From Xylogone sp. PMI_703 (Eukaryota; Ascomycota; Leotiomycetes): a stretch of 64,000 bases of DNA. Location of the stretch: contig JAJTUQ010000002.1 of the NCBI GenBank assembly GCA_021399445.1, positions 868,001 to 932,000 of the forward strand, read 5' to 3'. The translations under genes were made by a program, and so were the position numbers. This document shows, piece after piece, positions 22,079-33,098 of this stretch (the stretch's first letter is position 1; the number at the start of each line of letters is the position of its first letter). The notes under the pieces were generated by a model. It was not told the origin of the DNA. It saw nothing but the letters and a program-made list of their open reading frames with translations, and did no database searches.

Positions 22079-23908
22079 TCATGGTATCCCTGCATCACTA
22101 TCATCACCGTCACCACCGAAGCCGAAGGTGAAGCCACCTACCTTATTCTCGACCTCAGTTTTTTCTATTACAGCATCCCACTTCCTCTTTCGGCCCTCGC
22201 TCATCTTCGCAAGCCTCTCCAGACCTCGATCCAGAACCCCGGGAAGCTCTCTTTGCATTCTTTCAACAAACATACCAAATGGATCCGTAACGTCATCCTT
22301 AAAACCAGATACTTGATCTGGTTTATCTCTTAAAAAAGATAGTACTCCAGCGAGGTGACTCCGAGGCACGAAATTTTGAGTAATAGCAATGCTAGTGTCA
22401 AGATTTACAACTAGATGCCACCATCCACTTGGGACATGGAGGACTTCCCCTTCCATACATACAGCCTCTATACAACCAGGAGTATTCCTTGCCGCAGCGT
22501 GGAATTCCAGTAACCATTCAGCGATGCTCAGAGGACTGGTTACCTCGCTCTGATCTTCAGAGACAAAAACTCCTGGCGGAGGTGGGATATTCCTGCCTGA
22601 TGGAAACATAATCCAATATTTAGATCCACGGAGCACCGCGTTCCACGCACTTGTTGCATTTGGGTCCTTATGGTAAGTGGAGCCACTTCTGGCGGGCCCG
22701 ATAATCAACCATTTATCATCAGGCCGGTTGTCTCCCAGAACTGCAAAGAGATCTTCTCCGAAGCATTCTGGGGGCCAGTAGGACGGAGATTCATGGTGTC
22801 TACCAACAGTCAAATTCATATTCTTGACAAAAGACCGGTCAAAGAGATAAAGAGGACTCTCATCATTATTGTTTCGCATGTATGCCACATATGACTTTAA
22901 TGTCCAGTCAACTGCTTCCGCGCGGAACTTGATGGACCCATATTTCTCCAGGAGGATATCTGTATCCCATGATCTGAACACAGGCCAATCTCGAACTGGT
23001 TGTGTGAGTATAAACGGTTTGTCACTCCAGTGTTCCAAAAAATCATCTTGAGAAAGATTCTCAAAACGAGTAATTTGGTTCCTTCTTGGCATATTCGTTG
23101 TATATGGAACAAGTGACGTATGGGTGCACAAGAATGGTCTATAAAGCACATCCGAGAAGACATTATCGCACCAGATATTGGAACTCTGCTCTTTAGTGAG
23201 ACCAAGCATGGTAGAACGCCACGTTCCCCTCCAGCAAAACGATCCCAGTTTTGATGTATGTGAGCTAAGAGGGTAGTGATTAGCTTATTTTTCAAAAATT
23301 TCAAGAAGAATCAATTCCTGGCATATTCGAAAGAAAGGTGTACATGCCTTAAGACCAGCTATGTCACCGTACCAAATAACACAAGCAAAGCTTGTTTAAA
23401 TACAAAATATATCGATTATAGTTGTTGGTTGAAAGACTTAGCAAGGCCCTTATGCTACGAACTATCCGCTACTCAATACAAAAGCCACACCAAATTTTGC
23501 AACCTCATTTGAGAAATCATGAGGCCGAGTTGGGCTTCAAGACCCATGAGGCAGCTTTCATATTAAGAAGAAAAAAGACACTTACGTTATGAAAATTTGC
23601 TTCCATACATCATCAGTTCTACAGAAAGCATAGAGAAACCTGCAAGTGGAGCCAAGCAAGCATAATAAATTGGCATCCAAGTATTCCAGGAAAGTGGCTA
23701 ATATCTCATCTGGGAGCCTCTGAAAATTTCCGATTGAATGACGAGCACTGGTCGCCGCCGTATACATGTTGCCAGATGGTTTGACCCCTAAAGGATGGCT
23801 TGGAATGGCCTGGGAGGAATTCTCCAGTAAATGGCCGTCAGCCAGACGACCGGACTGCACATCTATGGCCGGGAGATCAACATCCGTCGGTATTACTGCA
23901 GATTTCAT
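22079..23908 (-). CDS. F-box and JmjC domain protein
   Basis: Exons are 23908-23586 and 23264-22079 (502 aa); GTAAGT donor, TTAG acceptor, join T|SHTSKLGSFCWRGTW. The F-box lies at about residues 65-108 (LPDEILATFLEYLDANLL..DVWKQIF). The JmjC/cupin core follows: DKPFILTQPV, the metal ligands in TYHKDPNATSAWN (His306, Asp308) and the distal His391 in PSGWWHLVVNL, with Lys-type 2-oxoglutarate contacts plausible. The C-terminus is charged. All three iron ligands are present, so an active 2-oxoglutarate oxygenase of the JMJD6-like group is expected, linked by the F-box to SCF ubiquitin ligases. The substrate is unknown. The 321-base intron is long for this genome and might hide another exon. Confidence 0.88.
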
Positions 23909-24613
23909 ATTCGTTGTACTGTGGAGTTTTTTAATTTCTATATGTTGTACTCAGTACAAAAAGGACGATGCGAGGCTGAATGCAAGGCTAGGGTGAAATA
24001 TGCTAAGGGCCTCAATCACGAGCCCTGCAGCCTCTTAGGGCTTCAATCAACCACGTGAAATCAATACAACACACGAGCGGTTTCTGGAATGTTCATGCGT
24101 AGATTTTGTCACGCCATTATTTGCAGTGTATGCCCATGGGACCAGATGAATTTCTTTCTCGACTGCGGAGATTGTGCGGGTGAAGATAGTTGCAAAAAAA
24201 AATTTCGAAGAGCGTAGAAAAAGAAGGGTGGCGGAACCCTGATGTAACTGCTAAAGATTCCGATATCCATACTACCAAAAACCGCTTAGCGGGCCTGTTA
24301 GCGCCTAGTCGCAGGTGTTAATTTTCTTGACGAAACTTATATCAAAGTTCGACTGACTGGTCTTTCGCACCATCAACCAAATAACAAAAACACAAACACC
24401 AGGAATCAAACAGACCGACTAGATCCATTAGAACTCTCTGTTTGGGAGTTCGGAATCTAGTTTTATCACAACCAAAAGTTTCAGCTGTCCGCAGTCTCTC
24501 GTTCGAGATCTCTGCGCATTTTTACCACCCCACCTCTACACTAGTAAAATTTGCATTTCTAGGTCTCAGGCAAGGCTTGTGATCTAGATACTCATACAAA
24601 TCAAACCGCAATC
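23909..24613. other. Divergent promoter region between F-box/JmjC gene and eIF4A
   Basis: 705 bases. The part just before eIF4A is CA- and CT-rich, as in highly expressed fungal genes, and an A-run followed by TTTCG occurs near 24196. No other gene is supported. Confidence 0.5.
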
Positions 24614-25948
24614 ATGGCTTCTGCTGATAAGGGTCTCGAAGAGATCCCAGAAGGTGAGTTTTGCGCCAACCATACCTACCGTCGTTCCTGACGCGGGGTC
24701 GAATTTACGGTGGCTAACATTTTTTTTGTTGTACAGGACAAATCGAGTCCAACTATGACGAGACCGTCGATTCTTTCGATGCGATGAACCTCAAGCCAGA
24801 GCTCCTCCGAGGGGTTTACGCCTACGGTTTTGAGCGGCCCTCTGCCATCCAGCAAAGAGCTATTCTTCCTGTCATCAAGGTATGTGATATACCTTTACAT
24901 TTTCTATTGCGAGGCTTTGCTAACGAGCCCCTAGGGTCACGATGTTATTGCCCAGGCTCAATCAGGAACTGGCAAGACAGCAACATTCTCCATCTCTGTC
25001 CTCCAAAAGATCGACCCCAACCTCAAACAATGCCAGGCTCTTATCCTCGCCCCAACTCGTGAATTGGCACAACAGATCCAAAAAGTCGTCGTTGCTATTG
25101 GCGACTTCATGAACATTGAATGCCACGCATGCATTGGTGGTACCAGCGTTCGTGATGATATGAAAGCTCTCCAGGATGGCCCACAAGTCGTTGTCGGTAC
25201 TCCTGGTCGAGTGCACGACATGATTCAACGTCGATTTTTGAAGACCGACTCAATGAAGATGTTCGTTCTTGATGAGGCTGATGAAATGCTTTCCCGTGGA
25301 TTCACCGAGCAGATCTACGACATCTTCCAACTTCTTCCTCAGTCTACTCAGGTGGTTCTCCTTTCTGCTACCATGCCCCAAGACGTTCTGGAGGTTACCA
25401 CCAAGTTTATGCGTGATCCCGTCCGCATCTTGGTCAAGAAGGCCGAACTTACGCTTGAAGGTATCAAGCAGTTCTATATCGCTGTTGAGAAGGAAGACTG
25501 GAAATTAGATACCCTTTCTGATTTGTACGAAACTGTCACCATCACCCAAGCTGTTATCTTCTGCAACACCCGAAGAAAGGTTGACTGGCTTACCGACAAG
25601 CTTACCGCTCGTGATTTCACCGTCTCTGCCATGCATGGTGATATGGACCAGGCTCAGCGTGATCTGATCATGAAGGAGTTCCGGTCAGGTTCATCCCGTG
25701 TCTTGATCGCTACCGACCTCTTAGCCCGTGGTATCGATGTCCAGCAGGTGTCTTTGGTTATCAACTATGACTTACCTGCTAACCGTGAGAACTATATTCA
25801 TCGTATCGGTCGTGGCGGTCGTTTTGGACGAAAAGGTGTTGCTATCAACTTTGTTACTGCGGAAGATGTACGCATGATGAGAGAGATCGAACAGTTCTAC
25901 AGCACTCAAATCGAGGAGATGCCCATGAACGTTGCCGATCTCATCTAA
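24614..25948 (+). CDS. TIF1: ATP-dependent RNA helicase eIF4A
   Basis: Exons are 24614-24653, 24737-24879 and 24935-25948 (398 aa, exactly the usual length). DEAD-box motifs in order: Q motif ([14 protein letters not shown]), [59 protein letters not shown] and [13 protein letters not shown]. It unwinds the mRNA 5' leader as part of eIF4F in cap-dependent translation, in the cytosol. Codon use is more C-ending than in neighbouring genes, consistent with high expression. The two introns interrupt the N-terminus, a common fungal pattern. Confidence 0.98.
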
Positions 25949-26715
25949 AGTGTTTCTCTATTACTGATAATTAGGTATTTCACAGTTTCTGGTGTGTTTG
26001 GTGCTTGCTCAAGCATCAACCAGAACCCCTTCTTTAAGGGCTTGTGATAGTGAGCGTCGCTGGTTCGCCCGGCACGTGAGGAAAGGGATAATTGGCGGCA
26101 TTAAAAGTTGCTGCACTTGAGCTGCAGCTCATCTGAAAAAAAAAATTTTTTTGCGTACGTCGGCAATGCCAATTAGAGGGCTGGTTGATGTTTTTCTGCT
26201 CTTTTTCACTGCAGTCTCTGTATGTACGGATTGCTTTATGGTCATGGGGGATGCTTTCATATCATTTCCCGATCTTGCCTTTAGGATCATGACATTGTTT
26301 CGTCACGACTTTATGAGCTCGGATCGGATGATAAAAGCTATGGATTACATGGTAGATGGAGACAAAAATCGAAAATTTTCCAGATTAATGAAGTTTACCT
26401 GTGCACGTGAAACGCTGGCAACTGAGTACTGGCAAGTAGAATCTGAACCCCATGTATATTGCCTAATCTGTTCATTGCTATTGTTGGAACCAACAGGTGG
26501 TCCCATATGCTACTACTATCCCTGTTGGATTCCGATGGTAATCATTCGCGCCTTCCACTTTCAATTTAATCAAGCTAGAATCCTAGAATCCTCAGGTCCT
26601 CTTGCCCGCTCTACTCTGGAGAACATCAGCTGTTAGGGCCACATATCAGCATACCATGCCTCTTCACATTACGTATGACGATTGATTATTTGCACTTTCT
26701 TTCTTATTTTCTAGA
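25949..26715. other. Intergenic region after eIF4A
   Basis: 767 bases. An A/T homopolymer junction sits near 26136-26151. A 156-codon frame (ATG 26166 to 26636) has no recognisable domain and is treated as chance or 3' UTR. The sequence just before 26716 ends TTTTCTAG and could be a 5' UTR intron acceptor. Confidence 0.4.
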
Positions 26716-27828
26716 ATGTCGGACGGCGACAGACATGAGAAGCCATCCACAATTGCAGGAGTGGACCAGCTATGGAAATGGCAACTTCGGAAAGAACACT
26801 CTGCCCTTCTTTTAGAGATGGAGAAATACAAAGACATCTTTAATAAAGACGAAGAATGTCTCGCAATTTTGACAAAACTCAATGAACATGAGGAGAAAGT
26901 CACCGCGATGGCAAAACAAAGTGCTAAGAAGTTTGATGAAGCAGAGGTCCGAATCACACAGCTTGAAAGCACAATATCTCAATTAGAAGCACAAGAGCTT
27001 GCTAGAACCAAAGTAGCTGAAGATATAGTTACGAAGACATTACAGCCGACTGCCCAAGAGACCTCCATGCCTACGAATACAAAAGGTAATCTCGCAATTA
27101 TGAAGTTCTAAATTAATACGTGCTGAATATGAAAAGGTAGTCCAAAGCAAACAATGGTAGTGAAACTGAAGTTTAATCCAAGGAGGATGATTTCCATACA
27201 ATCTCCCATAGAATCACCTCGGAACCCAGTTACACCTGCTATGAGAATACTCGGGGTCTCCCCTACAACTAGAGTTTCTCCAACACAAGCCTCCTCCGTG
27301 CACACAGCTACGGCCATGCCTACTTTTTCAACATTCAAGACTGGGGAAATTCAGCCCATAGGCTTCTACGAACAATTACCCAAGTCTAACTCTATGGACA
27401 ACGACTCGATTCGAAACATGCCCGAAAAGCAGCGACCTGAAACCCCTCAGCACGATGGTATGAAGGATAAATCCGTTGCCTTCATGCTGCCAAAACTAGC
27501 CCAGGGAAGATCAACACTGGATGATTATATTACAAAATCACAAGCATTTGCAAAAGATGTTCCAAAAGAGCGTGAAGTAGAGTTCGTTGCTGCCTTCATC
27601 AAAGGTATCAAGAATGTTAGCATTAGAAAGAACCTTGTTCAGCAGTTAATGTCTATACACCCTTCAACAACAAAGAGTAATAATCAGGTGGAAGTGATTT
27701 GCACGTGGTTAGATGTCGAGGATGGCTTGAGAAAAGCTAACCTTGCTCTATTAACCACCCCTGACGTACCAAGCAAAAAGAAGAAAAGGATGATAATTCC
27801 TCCTCAAATGCTGGGTTCGGATTGCTAA
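26716..27828 (+). CDS. Conserved coiled-coil protein of unknown function
   Basis: Exons are 26716-27085 and 27137-27828 (353 aa); the 51-base GTAATC..AAAAG intron restores frame (K|GSPKQTMVVKLKF). The N-terminal 110 residues form a coiled coil (HSALLLEMEKYKDIF through SAKKFDEAEVRITQLEST). A Ser/Thr/Pro-rich linker follows, then a conserved C-terminal helical domain with LDDYITKSQAFAKDVP, VEFVAAFIKGIKN and ICTWLDVEDGLRKAN, ending in a KKKKR basic patch. The C-terminal domain superficially recalls retroelement Gag-like helices but has no zinc knuckle and is spliced like a host gene. Function unknown; a nuclear location is suggested only by the basic patch. Confidence 0.75.
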
Positions 27829-28118
27829 TGTAGATCGGGTAGCTGTGAGCCCTTTGTCTATTTATTGAATTGCAGATATAGCATGTTTCACTATTATCGC
27901 AGGTCATCTTAAAACTCAAAACCGGTATCCATGTTTGCTATTGTACAAAGTTATAATGGGAATCATATTGATTTCAAACACATATATATATAGCAGCATG
28001 TCCCTATTCAATATCTCATCGTTTTGACACATGAAAGTTAACTTATAAAAACTCCTCCCAAATACCTCCAATTGAACTTACGGAACCAGTAAGGAATATG
28101 TGAATCTCGTAGCCGTTA

Positions 28119-29449
28119 CTATGAGCTCCCATCGTCAGGAAGTTCATCAATAACTTTAGTAACCATGTTAATTAGCTCATCAACGTCTGGTCGTTCAGCA
28201 GGCTCAACTTTTAGACAACTTCTAACAATTTCTCGGATGCCGTCACTGATTCCACTATCGGTGGTTTGTCCGGATTGATTTGTTGGTTTCTTCTTTCCGC
28301 CCGGCCCCTCATCTGGGAACCTCCAGTCGCCGCCGAGGACACAGATACTCAAGCTTCCACCGGTTTCGTCGCTTCGCATCTCAAAAGGAGATTTGCCCAC
28401 AAGACAGGCATAAAGCGTACAACCGAGCGACCAGATATCGACTTTCGTATCAATTGTGCTTCCTGTTTTCACATCGAATAGCTCAGGAGCTCGGTAAGGC
28501 ATGGTAGAATGCTCTGCCGCTTCATCCTGGACAGCAAGTGCTTGGGATCTTGACGTGATTGGAGTAGGAGAGGGCGCTAAAGATCCAAGGTCCATGAGAA
28601 TAGGTTCCACACCATTGTCATCAATCATAATATTTGCTGCAGAAAGATTAGTCTCAGTATTTATTAGATCAACAAAATGACTTGCCAGGCTTGATATCTC
28701 TGTGAGCATAAGCCCTAGCACCTCCAGGTGCAATACCTTCCTGACTTCTCGTGACTTCGCCATCCATTAGCGGTTCTTGTTGTTCTTCCTCTAAGTCTGC
28801 TTCCGGAACATTCGCCCTTTCTTCTGCAGCCTCAGCATCTGCAATTGCTGCTTGACCTCGCACTTTCTTCGCATTCCTTAAGCTCTTCGCGCCACCAGGC
28901 CCACCTTGCACTTTATACTGGTGCATCGCTTTCAATCCCTTGCACACCCCTAGGAACAAAACCATCAGCTGCCGTTCGGGAAACTTGGTATGATTAACTA
29001 AGTTCGCATTGATGATATCCTGGAGGTTCCCTCGCCGATAGTAAGGAAGCAAAATATATACTGTCTTGGCGCCCGGGTCCGATCGATCTGACGTTACGCA
29101 GTAATCGACACTGTGTATAATGTTCGGATGTGGTGCAAAGAGCGCATAAGCTTCGACCTCCTTCATTGCTTGCGCAACGGATTCTTGTCCAAAAGGGCAA
29201 CGAATCTTTTTTAGTGCGTAGAGAGCTTCGCTGCTGGTATCTTGCACGAGATAGACATATGAAAATCCACCCTTGGGTTTCTAGATCAGTACAAGCAAAC
29301 TAGTAAATATGTGCGACAGCTTCGCGTACCTCTCCAAGTAGCCGTAGGATTTTAAAGCTCCTGCTATTTATCTTCAATTGGGGAGACCCAGGAAAACAGC
29401 TTATGCAGTTTGTTATGGTATACAATAAATCTTGGAAATATTGCGCCAT
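28119..29449 (-). CDS. ENV7/STK16-type serine/threonine protein kinase (NAK family)
   Basis: Exons are 29449-29330, 29271-28686 and 28636-28119 (407 aa). Intron 2 (28637-28685) is a GC-AG intron: its donor is GCAAGT and its removal gives HRDIKPANIMIDD. The N-terminus NCISCFPGS has a Cys pair fit for palmitoylation, as in STK16 and yeast Env7. Kinase landmarks: glycine loop LGEGGFSYVYLV, YALKKIRCPFG, catalytic HRDIKPAN, a DLGS replacing DFG (typical of this family), MPYRAPELF and DIWSLGCTLYA. An acidic insert of about 60 residues lies before the catalytic loop. Family members sit on vacuole or trans-Golgi membranes and regulate membrane fusion. Intron 1 has two in-frame acceptors 9 bases apart. 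Confidence 0.92.
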
Positions 29450-29999
29450 GACTTCCAACTATTTGTTATTGCAATTGGTCCAGCGCCGAAGATACTTTGG
29501 AAGCTTCGCCGGCTTCCGGCTGGCACGCAGTCTCAGCAGATTTGGTGGCTAATTCTACAAGATAATATAACAATTAATCCAAAAATATGCCTACGAGCAA
29601 AGGCTTAGATGTAGACTTGAGCTGCAGCCCTGGGGAGAAATGTTTCCCGTGAGCTGTGAGATGACAGGTATGAAGTTCTCGAAGGAATAATAATAATACG
29701 TCGTAAGCCCATGTGCACCGTATTTAGCACGCGGCCGCTTACAGGTCGACGTGGCTGGCCGTGTTGCAGGGACTGTTTGGTGCTGCCCTGTCGGATCGTT
29801 ACGTCGCAGCTGCTAGCTTCAGGGCGGGGTACGTTAACGTACACAGCTCGGCGGGCAATGGCCTCTAGTTCCTGATCTTCAAGCACCACTCGCGTGTAGA
29901 CTGTGGCCCTATTCCTTCTCTCTATCTTGATTGATTTCAGGATTCTTCTCGAGAAATCCTTATCCCTTATACGCCCCGAACCTCTATCATACCGGCATC
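29450..29999. other. Divergent promoter region between kinase and DPP5-like genes
   Basis: 550 bases. Short frames on both strands lack conservation. It is the likely shared promoter region. Confidence 0.45.
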
Positions 30000-32399
30000 A
30001 TGACTATTCGTGCCAATAAATTCACGCCAGAAGTGCTACTTTCTGCGCCAAGGCGGTCTGCAGCTATACCAAATAGTCAGGGAACTCTGGCACTATTCAC
30101 CGTCTCAACGTACTCCTTCGAATCACACTCTAAAACTTCGGAAATCCGCCTCCTGGATATAGGGACTGGAGATTCGAGGCTTGTAACTCGCGACCTCAAT
30201 GCCAGTGAACCGAATTGGCTGGGTGATGGAGACCTCATTGTATGGCTGAAAGCAGGGGAAAAAGGCACCACGAGTGTGTTGCTAAAGGATGCCAGTTCCC
30301 TGGATTCTGAGTATAGAATAAAATCTCGATCTCCAGCCTCACGTACTAAATATGCTTAGGCCCTCCACAGTTTGCTCGTTTGACGGCTCTGTTTCCAACC
30401 TCAAGCTCAAGCATCTGGATGATAGCACTTTTGCGCTGGCAGTGACGGGCCTGGCCACCCCTTCAGGAGACCTCTACAACTCGGAAACGGCGAAGAAGCC
30501 TTATTCGACAGGAAAGGTATATACTAGCCTTTTTGTCAAGAACTGGGATGCGTATGTTAGTGAGAACAAAAATTCAATCTTTTATGGGAGCTTGAAAAAA
30601 TCCGAGAAGAGCTACGAGCTCGCTCCATCCGGCCTGATTAACGCGCTTCATGGACATTCAGTTAAGCTGGAAAGCCCAGTACCGCCATTCGGAGGCTCCG
30701 GGGATTATGATATCAGCAAAGCTGGTATTATTTTTGTTGCTAAAGACCCTCAGATTTGCCCAGCGAACTATACTAAGACCGACCTGTATTATATCGCATT
30801 GAGTGATTTCACCCAGAAACCAACTACACCACAAATTATCAAAACGGGAAATTTGAAAGGTTATAGCAACTCGCCAGTATTCAGTCCGGATGCTAAATCT
30901 GTGGCATTTACCCGGATGAAGAGTGATCGTTATGAGAGTGACAAGCCAAGATTATTGCTGATTCCTGACCTCTCGGATCCAGTTAATGTCCAGGAGTTTT
31001 ACGAAACTAAGGATGGAGAAGGTGGCTGGGATCTACGACCAGACAGTGTAACATTCAGTGAAGATGGAAGCACATTATTTGTGATTGCTGAAGACGGCGG
31101 TCGGGTCAAGCTATTCTCTCTTCCGGCATCACCTCGCCATGCCACTGAACTACCCACAGCTCTCACTAACGATGGCACTGTTACAGATGTCAGGATACTG
31201 CCAAAGGGCCGCCTCCTCATCAGCAGTACCTATCTCATTGATAACAGCACATATTTTACTATCGATCCTGCCAATCCCTCGAAACAAGCAGTGATATCAT
31301 CGAACTCCAGAATGGGTAAGATGTTTGGACTTTCTCAAAAACAGGTCAGCGAAATCTGGTTTGCTGGAGCGGGTGAATATAACGTACATGCATGGGTCCT
31401 CACACCGTCAAATTTCGATAAAACTAAGAAATATCCATTGGCATACCTTATTCATGGTGGAGTAAGTGATGTGCCTTTTCCGACTGAGAATCCGATGCAT
31501 GCTAACAATATGGAAAGCCACAAGGTGCTTGGGATGAAGGATGGTCGACCAGGTGGAATCCAGGTACGAGGCTTTTCTTGTTTCATATTTCATCATTTAC
31601 TCACCACCAATCTAGCCATATTCGCTGAGGCTGGCTATGTTGTTGTTACTCCAAACCCGACAGGTAGTACCGGTTATGGAATGGCGCTGCAGAATGGTAT
31701 TCAAAATGAGTGGGGTGGTCGACCATACAAGGATCTGGTCAAAGGATTTGAATACATCGAGAAAAACATGCCTTATGTAGACTGTTCTCGGGCAGTTGCT
31801 CTTGTAAGTTGGCTTTGAGTCCATTTCCCTGAGACTATACCATGGCCTAATACAAATTTCCAGGGCGCAAGTTATGGTGGATTCATGGTAAACTGGATCC
31901 AAGGAGCGCCATTAGGCCGGAAGTTCAAAGCCCTTGTAACTCATGATGGCGTCTTCAGTACTCTAAACCAATACTCATCCGACGAACTTTTCTTCCCATA
32001 TCATGATTTTGGAGGATCACTCATGGAGCATCGTGAGAACTACGAGAAGTGGGATCCCGCGAAGTATATCAAAAATTGGGCAACTCCACACCTTATAATC
32101 CACAATGAACTGGATTATAGACTGCCTATATCAGAGGGCTTAGCGGCGTTTAACGTGTTGCAGTCAATGGGAGTACCTAGCAAATTCGTAACATTTCCCG
32201 ATGAAAATCATGTAGGCAATCCCGTTTTTAACAATAGTGCAATGATGCTAATCACATCATTTAGTGGGTTTTAAAGCCAGAAAACTCATTGGTATGGCAC
32301 CGAGAAGTTCTAGGATGGATTAATAAGTATAGTGGGATCGAGGAGCAAGAGAAACAGAAAGAACTTGAAGAGAAAACAAATAATATACGCATCAATTGA
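30000..32399 (+). CDS. S9C prolyl oligopeptidase-family peptidase (dipeptidyl-peptidase 5-like)
   Basis: Exons are 30000-30310, 30360-31461, 31518-31563, 31616-31803, 31864-32211 and 32265-32399 (709 aa). The first two thirds form the beta-propeller ([22 protein letters not shown] and related blades). The catalytic alpha/beta-hydrolase domain has [15 protein letters not shown], the nucleophile in GASYGGFM, the acid near [12 protein letters not shown], and the His in PDENHWVLKPEN. The triad is complete. There is no N-terminal signal peptide ([14 protein letters not shown]), so it is probably intracellular, unlike secreted fungal DppV. It likely removes dipeptides or acylated residues from peptides. 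Exon 3 is only 46 bases but encodes the conserved oxyanion-side segment. Confidence 0.92.
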
Positions 32400-33098
32400 A
32401 GAATGCGTCTACCAAAAATTCCTTTTATGATGAAATGACAAACGGATGGTATTTGGCACTTGTTATTGGTCTGCATTGTCAGGTTATACGTTTGATTTTA
32501 TAACATTGGGTTCCACGGTCTATTTCTATCTCGACTTTGAATACAAAAGGTAGTGATTGATATGCATTATCTAATAGTTCCGACGTCTAATCGCCAAGCT
32601 GGAAACTCCTTGTAAGGCTCCTAAAGTCTATGGAACGTCATCCTCGCAATTGACGACTGGATAATATCCGTTATTCGTACAAGGAACAGGACAAGGCTGA
32701 ATCAGAAGGTACAATTTTAGTCTATTAAAGCTATTCGACGTCAAGTCAAGTCATTATATGCAACGCAACTCGTCAGGGCAAGTGCAAACCTTAAAACACC
32801 TACAATCATTCCTGCCAATTGTTCTTTTATCAAAGGAAAGCAAACGCAAGCAAACGCAAGGTTGGGGGAAAAGAGGATAAATAAAACAAGAGCAGCAAAG
32901 CCAGACAGACGTGGTATCATTCGCTGAAGAAGGAAAAATGGATCGTGATCATTCCTTAAGCAACCAGATTTTCCCCTCCCCCAATGAATGAATACAAAAA
33001 GCCAAAAATAGAGAACAAAATAGAAAGGAAATAAAATAACGGATTAAAAGAGTGGTATCTACTAAGTATATTGCAGGCAATAGTGTCTTGCAATCTGC
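32400..33098. other. Convergent intergenic region
   Basis: About 700 A-rich bases between convergent genes. It contains a tandem 10-base repeat (CAAACGCAAG twice at 32841-32860). No gene is supported. Confidence 0.45.

Noticed and set aside
26166..26636. 156-codon open frame after eIF4A
   Set aside because: No recognisable domain, irregular composition, and it lies in the likely 3' UTR/intergenic region; probably chance.
32841..32860. Tandem CAAACGCAAG pair
   Set aside because: Only two copies in an intergenic A-rich region; too little to call a functional repeat.
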